A DNA stretch of 64,000 nucleotides from Christensenella massiliensis (GTDB taxonomy: Bacteria; Bacillota; Clostridia; Christensenellales; Christensenellaceae): assembly GCA_900155415.1 (NCBI GenBank), contig LT700187.1, forward strand, positions 744,001 to 808,000, read 5' to 3'. Each line of letters starts with the position of its first letter. Position 1 is the stretch's first letter. The notes beneath the pieces were generated by a model. That model was not told the DNA's origin. It saw only the letters and a list, made by a program, of their open reading frames with translations, and did no database searches. Both the position numbers and the translations under genes were made by a program. Shown one piece after another: positions 59,120 through 64,000 of the stretch.

Positions 59120-59656
59120 ATGATGCAGTATACTGCCCGTTATCATTCTCCCATCGGCGATATTCTTTTGGCCGCAGATGATATTGGCCTAACCGGTTTA
59201 TGGTTCGAGGGCCAGAAGTATTTTGCTCTTTCTCTTGATACAGAGCGCGAGGAGAGGGAAATCCCTCTTTTTGAAAGGATAAAGAGCTGGCTCGATATTT
59301 ACTTTTCCGGAAAAGAGCCGGAGTTTGCCGTTCCGCTTCATTTCATTGGAACAGAATTTCAAAAAGATGTATGGAAAATTCTTTGCTCCATTCCCTACGG
59401 CCAAACCATGACCTACGGTGGTATCGCAAAGCAGATCGCCGCAGAAAGGGGCCTGCCCCGTATGTCTGCACAAGCGGTGGGCGGCGCGGTCGGGCATAAC
59501 GGGATCTCGATCATCGTTCCCTGCCACCGGGTCGTCGGAACAAACGGCAGCCTGACCGGATATGCGGGTGGGATCGAGAAGAAGGTGAAGCTATTGACCT
59601 TGGAAAAAACGGATATGCAGCGTTTTTTTATCCCCAAAAAAGGAACGGCGCTATGA
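59120..59656 (+). CDS. ogt: Methylated-DNA--protein-cysteine methyltransferase
   Basis: The 178-residue protein has the full two-domain layout of Ogt/MGMT: an N-terminal RNase H-like half (YTARYHSPIGDILLAADDIGL) and the C-terminal winged helix with FQKDVWKILCSIPYGQTMTYGGIA (key IPYGQTMTYGGIA), an Asn/Gly hinge VGHNGISIIVPCHRVVG with the methyl-accepting Cys. It removes O6-methylguanine lesions by a suicide reaction. This is the second MGMT-family gene in the window, after the short one at 16579-16950. The ATG follows AGAGGAAACCT. Confidence 0.95.
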   Translation: MMQYTARYHSPIGDILLAADDIGLTGLWFEGQKYFALSLDTEREEREIPLFERIKSWLDIYFSGKEPEFAVPLHFIGTEFQKDVWKILCSIPYGQTMTYGGIAKQIAAERGLPRMSAQAVGGAVGHNGISIIVPCHRVVGTNGSLTGYAGGIEKKVKLLTLEKTDMQRFFIPKKGTAL

Positions 59657-59709
59657 AGCCGGAGCTTCGGGCAGCCCGCCCGTTCTCTCTTAAAACACAG
59701 TTTCCCAAA

Positions 59710-59739
59710 CAGGAGCGTACGCCGCTCCTATTTTTTTTC
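59710..59739 (+). terminator. Terminator after ogt
   Basis: AGGAGC and GCTCCT form a stem followed by ATTTTTTTT. Confidence 0.8.
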
Positions 59740-60114
59740 CTGCAATGCCCAAAGCGCAAGAGCCGCCAGCCCAATGCCCAGCATTGCCGTTCCGGACCTT
59801 ATATCCAGCGCATCCAATACCGATAAAACGGCGGCTGCGATCCCCATTGCGGCCGCGACCGCCTTGAAGGCCAAGCTAAGCATCCCACTGCGCGCCGTTT
59901 CCTTTGGCGCGGCGCCCCGCATCAGCTCGTCTGTGGAAACGCCGAGGAGCTCTGCCAAACGGGGCAGAGAGCTCACGTCGGGGCAGGATAAGTCCCGCTC
60001 CCATTTGGAGACCGCCTTATCCGTCACGCACATCTTCTCCGCCAGCTCAAGCTGTGTCATCCCCTGTTTTTTTCGCAATTCAGCGATCGTCGCCCCAAGC
60101 GTCTTTCGTTTCAT
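59728..60114 (-). CDS. XRE-family regulator with two membrane helices
   Basis: The ATG at 60114 follows AGGAGGT with 7 bp spacing. The 128-residue protein has an N-terminal XRE/Cro helix-turn-helix (TIAELRKKQGMTQLELAEKM, then VSKWERDLSCPDVSSLPRLAELLGVS; key VTDKAVSKWERDLSCPD). After residue 75 come two hydrophobic segments (about 78-97 and 104-123). It is probably a membrane-tethered transcriptional regulator of the common clostridial type. Target unknown. It converges with ogt, whose terminator overlaps its end. Confidence 0.88.
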   Translation of the reverse strand: MKRKTLGATIAELRKKQGMTQLELAEKMCVTDKAVSKWERDLSCPDVSSLPRLAELLGVSTDELMRGAAPKETARSGMLSLAFKAVAAAMGIAAAVLSVLDALDIRSGTAMLGIGLAALALWALQEKK

Positions 60115-60223
60115 GCTCATACCTCCTGCTTTTTCTGCTTTCAGTATACCCCCGCGCCCTGTTTTCCTCAACCGACCATCAGTCGAGCCGCGGTTTCGCT
60201 GCGGTAGAGCGGCTGGAAAACAC

Positions 60224-60260
60224 AAAAAAGCGGCATAGCGCGTGTGCGCCATACCGCCGT
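60224..60260 (-). terminator. Terminator after dut
   Basis: On the minus strand GCGGTATGGCGC pairs (with G-T pairs) with GCGCTATGCCGC and is followed by TTTTTT, 30 bp past the dut stop. Confidence 0.75.
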
Positions 60261-60292
60261 CTGTCCTCTTTTTCGTCCGCCCCGGCAAACCC

Positions 60293-60736
60293 TCACCGGC
60301 CCGTGGAGCCGAAGCCTCCGCCGCCCCGCTCCGTTTCCTCCAGCTCTTCCACCTCATGGAACGAGACCGCAAGAACGGGCGTCACGACCATTTGTGCGAT
60401 CCGCTCGCCCGGCTGTACCGTCTGCGGCTCGCCCGAATGGTTGTGCAGCGCTACCATGAATTCCCCGCGATAGTCGCTGTCCACCACGCCCACCTTGTTG
60501 GCGGGCGCGAGCCCGCGCTTTGACGCAAGACCGCTGCGCGCGTAAATCAGCCCCGCATATCCGACCGGTATCTCCATCGCGATCCCGGTGTGTATCATCT
60601 TCGTCTCGCCCGGAGCGATCACGACCTCCTCCCCGAGGCACGCATAAAGGTCCGCACCTGCGGAATATTCCGAGCCATACGTCGGAATAACCGCTTTTTT
60701 GTCCAGCTTTTTGATATTGATCTTCTGCTTTGGCAT
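60293..60736 (-). CDS. dut: dUTP diphosphatase
   Basis: The ATG at 60736 follows AAGGAG. The 147-residue trimeric dUTPase has its five motifs: SAGADLYA (1), ARSGLASKRGL (2), NKVGVVDSDYRGEFMVAL (3), GERIAQMVV (4) and the C-terminal arm RGGGGFGSTGR (5). It hydrolyses dUTP to dUMP, keeping uracil out of DNA and feeding thymidylate synthesis. It follows nrdG by 14 bp on the same strand, so nucleotide reduction and dUTP clean-up are coexpressed. Confidence 0.95.
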   Translation of the reverse strand: MPKQKINIKKLDKKAVIPTYGSEYSAGADLYACLGEEVVIAPGETKMIHTGIAMEIPVGYAGLIYARSGLASKRGLAPANKVGVVDSDYRGEFMVALHNHSGEPQTVQPGERIAQMVVTPVLAVSFHEVEELEETERGGGGFGSTGR

Positions 60737-60750
60737 TTGTATGTTTCTCC

Positions 60751-61278
60751 TTATTCCTGATTCTCGTTCCACAATACCGTTCTCCCCGCCGCGAGGGATT
60801 CGGGCACCAAAATGGTTCTCTGGTTCTCCGAGCCCTTGAACCGGAGGCTGACGTTTTTCAGTGCCGCCACAAATTCTCCGTCCACGAGCACATGAAGATA
60901 GGAAAGCAGCTCTTTCATGTCCGCGTCGCCTCCCCACGCGCCCAGAATGTCGCGCTCGAAATCATAACCGGTGAAGCACCATACGTCCTTTTCGGGATAT
61001 TCCGTCCGCACCCGGCGCATCAGCGGCAGCAGCGCCTTTCTGTTTTCCGGCTCCAGCGGGTCGCCGCCGAGCAGCGTCAGCCCTCTGACATAGGAGGGCG
61101 CGAGATAGAAAAGGACGGTCTCCTCCGCTTCCCTTGTGAATTCCTTTCCGTAATGGAAATCCCACGTTTCCGGGTTAAAGCAGTCCTTGCAGCGGTGCCT
61201 GCACCCGCTCACAAAAAGCGACACCCGCACGCCCGGGCCGTTTGCAACGTCATATTGCTTGATATCCGCGTAATACAT
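60751..61278 (-). CDS. nrdG: Anaerobic ribonucleotide reductase activating enzyme
   Basis: The 175-residue radical SAM enzyme has CRHRCKDC (CX3CX2C) near residues 26-33 and GLTLLGGDPLEPENR. It places the glycyl radical on NrdD using SAM and a 4Fe-4S cluster. It starts 3 bp after the nrdD stop with no own ribosome-binding site, so translation is probably coupled. The start MYYADIKQYDVANGPGVRVSLF (key NGPGVRVSLF) is family-typical. Confidence 0.95.
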   Translation of the reverse strand: MYYADIKQYDVANGPGVRVSLFVSGCRHRCKDCFNPETWDFHYGKEFTREAEETVLFYLAPSYVRGLTLLGGDPLEPENRKALLPLMRRVRTEYPEKDVWCFTGYDFERDILGAWGGDADMKELLSYLHVLVDGEFVAALKNVSLRFKGSENQRTILVPESLAAGRTVLWNENQE

Positions 61279-61281
61279 GGC

Positions 61282-63408
61282 TTACAGGTGCAGCACGCGG
61301 GCTTTGATCTCTTTGGTTTTGCCCACATTCCAGAAATTCTCGCCAAGATACCCGCAGGTGCGCCGCGTAACGTTCATTTTGGTATGGTCCTTGTTTCCGC
61401 AGTTCGGGCATTCCCATTCATTGTCGTCGTTGATGATGATCTCCCCGTCGAAGCCGCAGACGTGGCAGTAATCGGATTTCGTATTAAACTCCGCATACTG
61501 GATGTTGTCATAAATATATTTGACGACCTCCTCCAGCGCCTCCAGATTATGGCGCATGTTGGGGATCTCGACATAGGAGATCGCCCCGCCCGACGAGATG
61601 GTCTGGAACCTGCTCTCGAAATCGAACTTGCTGAACGCGTCGATCCGCTCCCGCACGTCCACATGATAGGAATTGGTGTAATAACCCTTATCCGTCACAT
61701 CCTCGATGGTGCCGAAGCGCTCCTTATCGATGCGCGCGAAGCGGTAGCAGAGGGATTCCGCCGGACTTCCATACAGCCCGAAGCCGATCCCCGTCTCCGC
61801 TTTCCAGCGGTCGCAGGCCGCGCGCATGCGGTTCATCACCTGCATAGCGAATTCCTGCCCGCGCGGCGTAGTGTGGCTCTCGCCCTTCATCAGCTTGGTG
61901 ACCTCATAAAGCCCGATATAGCCGAGGGAAATCGTGGAATAGCCGTCCTTGAGGAACGGATCGATCTTTTCGCCCGGCGCGAGCCGTGCGATCGCGCCGT
62001 ACTGCCAATGTACGGGACTCACGTCCGACGTTGTTCCGAGCAGCGCGCGGTGACGGCACATCAGCGCCTCGCGGCACAGCTCCAGCCGTTCGTCCATCAG
62101 CTCCCAGAATTTTTTCTCGTCGCCCTTGGCAAAGATGCCGATCTGCGGCAGATTGAGGCTCACAACGCCTTGATTGAAGCGCCCTTCAAATTTATAGCGG
62201 CCGTTTTCGTCCTTCCACGGCGTGAGGAAGCTGCGGCAGCCCATTGGGCTGAATACGTTGCCCTCATAGTGCTCGCGCATCTTTTTCGCGGAGATATAAT
62301 CCGGGTAAAGGCGTTTGGCGGAGCATTTTACTGCCAGCTTGGTGATATAGTCGTATTTCCCGCCCTTGAGGCAGTTGTGCTCGTCCAGAACATAAACGAG
62401 CTTAGGGAACGCGGGCGTCACATAGACCCCCTTCACGTTCTTGATTCCCTCGAGGCGCTGGCGCAGAATCTCCTCCACGATCATCGCGTTTTCCGCGAGG
62501 TATTCGTCGTCCTTGTTAAGATTCAGGAACAGCGTGACGAACGGGGACTGCCCGTTGGTCGTCATCAGTGTATTGATCTGATACTGAATGGTCTGCACGC
62601 CGCCCCGCAGCTCCGAGCGCAGACGCTCGTCCGTCAGCTTTTCAATCATTTCCTCCGGCGCGTCCGGCCCCATGATGCTGCGGAAGCGCGCGCGGAATTT
62701 ATCCCTGCTGCGGCGCAGGTATTTGCCGAGATGCCGCACGTCCACAGACTGCCCGCCATACTGGCTGCTGGCCACGGAAGCGATGATCTGCGTCATCACC
62801 GTACACGCGACCTGAAAGCTCTTCGGGCTTTCAATCAGCTTGCCGTTCATCACCGTGCCGTTATCCAGCATGTTCCCGATGTCGATCAGGCAGCAGTTGA
62901 AAATGGGCTGCAAAAAATAGTCCGCGTCGTGGAAATGCAAAACGCCCTCGTCGTGCGCCTTGGAGATCTTTTCGGGCAGCAGTACCCGCCGCGTGAGGTC
63001 CTTTGATACCTCTCCGGCGATGAGGTCGCGCTGCGTCGCCGCGACGACCGCGTTTTTGTTGGAATTTTCCTCCATCACGTCCTTGTTGCTGTTTTTGATA
63101 AGGCTCAGGATAGAATCGTCCGTCGTGTTGGCCTTCCGCACCAGCGCGCGCGTATACCGGTAAATGATATAGGTCTTGGCAAGGACGAATTTTTTTTCGT
63201 CCATCAGCTTCTGCTCGATGATATCCTGAATATCCTCTACCAGCATGCGCGGACGGTTTTTCTTCTCGATGCTCTCGATGATCGCGTCTATTTTGTCTTC
63301 CGATATTTTTTCGCTCTCTTCTACCTCGGCGTTCGCCTTGCGGATCGCGACCGCGATCTTGCTCCTGTCGTAATCCACAGAGCTGCCGTCTCTTTTGATG
63401 ACCTGCAT
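61282..63408 (-). CDS. nrdD: Anaerobic ribonucleoside-triphosphate reductase
   Basis: The ATG at 63408 follows GGAGGAGAAAGCGGT. The 708-residue class III reductase has an N-terminal ATP-cone (MQVIKRDGSSVDYDRSKI, residues 1-90), the ten-stranded barrel (for example FHDADYFLQPIFNCCLI), a C-terminal zinc site CHVCG ... CPNCG, and the glycyl-radical loop RRTCGYLGENF with the radical Gly. It reduces NTPs to dNTPs without oxygen. The leader has an NrdR-type box. It heads the nrdD-nrdG-dut group. Confidence 0.96.
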   Translation of the reverse strand: MQVIKRDGSSVDYDRSKIAVAIRKANAEVEESEKISEDKIDAIIESIEKKNRPRMLVEDIQDIIEQKLMDEKKFVLAKTYIIYRYTRALVRKANTTDDSILSLIKNSNKDVMEENSNKNAVVAATQRDLIAGEVSKDLTRRVLLPEKISKAHDEGVLHFHDADYFLQPIFNCCLIDIGNMLDNGTVMNGKLIESPKSFQVACTVMTQIIASVASSQYGGQSVDVRHLGKYLRRSRDKFRARFRSIMGPDAPEEMIEKLTDERLRSELRGGVQTIQYQINTLMTTNGQSPFVTLFLNLNKDDEYLAENAMIVEEILRQRLEGIKNVKGVYVTPAFPKLVYVLDEHNCLKGGKYDYITKLAVKCSAKRLYPDYISAKKMREHYEGNVFSPMGCRSFLTPWKDENGRYKFEGRFNQGVVSLNLPQIGIFAKGDEKKFWELMDERLELCREALMCRHRALLGTTSDVSPVHWQYGAIARLAPGEKIDPFLKDGYSTISLGYIGLYEVTKLMKGESHTTPRGQEFAMQVMNRMRAACDRWKAETGIGFGLYGSPAESLCYRFARIDKERFGTIEDVTDKGYYTNSYHVDVRERIDAFSKFDFESRFQTISSGGAISYVEIPNMRHNLEALEEVVKYIYDNIQYAEFNTKSDYCHVCGFDGEIIINDDNEWECPNCGNKDHTKMNVTRRTCGYLGENFWNVGKTKEIKARVLHL

Positions 63409-63444
63409 ACCGCTTTCTCCTCCAATTTGTTCGTGCCGGGGCTT

Positions 63445-63473
63445 ATTATACCATAAACAAATCGCTTCGTCCA
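63445..63473 (-). promoter_or_regulatory. Promoter of nrdD-nrdG-dut
   Basis: On the minus strand TGGACG (63468-63473), a 17-bp spacer and TATAAT (63445-63450) are present, with a leader of about 30 nt. Confidence 0.6.
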
Positions 63474-63486
63474 CTATATATCGTGT
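63472..63486. promoter_or_regulatory. NrdR-like box
   Basis: CACTATATATCGTGT matches the NrdR consensus acaCwAtATaTwGtgt at all but about two positions. It overlaps the -35 of the nrdD promoter. A weaker AT-rich copy (ATACATATATACTACA) lies at about 63495-63510. Confidence 0.65.
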
Positions 63487-63678
63487 TTGTTTTGATACAT
63501 ATATACTACATTTAGTTTATTCCATAGGGCCGCGAATGTTTTTACAGAGGCTTTTCCTATGCGTCCTCCCCCTGATTTTCTTCCCCGAAAAATTTTTCTG
63601 CGGCTGTATTTCTTTGCGGCCGCAGCAGACGGATGATGCGGGAACGGAATATTGCGGGGAAGAAGTCCTGTCGGTAAA

Positions 63679-63701
63679 AATACGGCCTAAAAGGCCGTAT
63701 T
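63679..63701 (-). terminator. Terminator hairpin with a 10-bp stem
   Basis: AATACGGCCT, AAA, AGGCCGTATT. On the minus strand TTTTT follows. It would end a minus-strand transcript from the right. Confidence 0.75.
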
Positions 63702-63823
63702 CGTCTCCCGCCTCTCTGCTTTCCGCCGCCGTTCCCGCACCTCGCTTTCCTGCTCTTTCTCATGCCGGTTCCGTTTTTCAAATTCCCATTCCGTCTTTCT
63801 TCCTGCCTGTTTTTTCCCATAAC

Positions 63824-63847
63824 AAAAGGGACCGGCGCTCGGTCCCC
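63824..63847 (-). terminator. Terminator after the right-edge gene
   Basis: On the minus strand GGGACCG and CGGTCCC form a 7-bp stem followed by TTTTG. Confidence 0.65.
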
Positions 63848-63956
63848 TTCAGCAGCGCTTTCCTGCTGCTCCCGCATGAACGGCATACCACAAAAAGCGC
63901 CTCTTTTCCATGACGTATGCGGCATCCGCCGTTGCGCTTTTGTACCGGGAGAGCCG

Positions 63957-64000
63957 CTACTTCAAATGCGTTCCCTCCACCTCGTTGAGCAGCGAATAAA
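63957..64000 (-). CDS. C-terminal end of a gene at the right edge
   Basis: A minus-strand frame enters the window at the right edge and ends YSLLNEVEGTHLK then TAG at 63957-63959. Only 13 residues are visible. The following terminator at 63824-63847 supports a real gene end. The product cannot be identified. Confidence 0.4.
   Translation of the reverse strand, partial: YSLLNEVEGTHLK

Larger units (their letters stand above)
63511..63956. other. Gap between nrdD and the right-edge gene
   Basis: Two terminator hairpins (63679-63701 and 63824-63847) are the only clear features. A highly charged minus-strand frame (ending EVRERRRKAERRETNTAF) runs from about 63830 to a stop inside the first hairpin, but it has no start codon or ribosome-binding site. 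It may be the remnant of a small gene. Confidence 0.4.

Noticed and set aside
60730-63006. 758-codon plus-strand frame
   Set aside because: It is antisense to nrdD, whose identity is certain.
63702-63830. Charged minus-strand frame ending at the 63679 hairpin
   Set aside because: It has a believable end and terminator but no start codon in frame after the preceding stop, so it is left as a possible remnant.

Overview
The window reads as the chromosome of a low-oxygen, Gram-positive clostridial bacterium. Ribosome-binding sites are of the AAAGGAGG type, promoters are sigma-A-like (TTGACA, about 17 bp, TATAAT), GTG and TTG starts are frequent, and exported proteins are lipoproteins or carry a C-terminal PKTGD-type wall-sorting signal. 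Metabolic markers are anaerobic: class III ribonucleotide reductase, an A-type flavoprotein with rubredoxin, radical SAM enzymes and a nitrogenase-like operon. A gut Clostridia lineage near Christensenellales is my guess, but I cannot place it from sequence alone. No rRNA, tRNA, CRISPR array, transposase or phage gene was seen.

Layout. 1-1.8 kb: end of an aspartate/glutamate racemase-family gene and a VanZ-domain membrane protein. 2.2-15.7 kb: three large paralogous surface proteins on the minus strand, with signal peptides, beta-helix repeats and near-identical C-terminal ends, headed by an Rrf2-family regulator. The gaps between them hold a (TCTG)21.5 microsatellite in one leader and a candidate small RNA. 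16-28 kb: housekeeping and accessory genes (MscL, alkyltransferase-like protein, GNAT, DUF3006, Kef-type antiporter, ArsR-MATE, AbrB-ABC exporter, VOC, PhzF), then the TIGR03915/TIGR03916 pair of putative DNA-repair proteins split by about 770 bp of stacked hairpins. 28-34 kb: a chloramphenicol-acetyltransferase-like gene behind a small leader peptide, serS, argS, and an ApbE / NusG-II / Gx-transporter cassette. 34.4-36.6 kb: a single polypeptide joining a trypsin-like protease, a degenerate kinase C-lobe and a repeat region.

36.6-44.8 kb: tyrosine phosphatase, DUF1294, a YugP-type protease, then a six-gene minus-strand operon with a NifH-like ATPase, two NifD/K-like subunits and a binding-protein-dependent ABC importer of the FecCD type. 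This operon has two matching palindromes in its promoter and leader and is the strongest candidate for an undescribed system. It has no NifB, NifE or NifN nearby, so it probably reduces something other than N2, perhaps linked to the imported ligand.

45-64 kb: PHP phosphatase, QueT, LOG, an ACT/PFL pair, PCC-domain protein, oligoendopeptidase F with an unusual Cys/His insert, GNAT, sugar isomerase, a three-gene cluster (GyrI-like, DUF6506, lipoprotein), a four-domain flavodiiron protein, lipoprotein, Ogt, XRE regulator and the dut-nrdG-nrdD group with an NrdR-like box. Many starts were moved inward from the longest reading frame because a clear Shine-Dalgarno sequence or a 4-bp stop/start overlap favours the internal codon.
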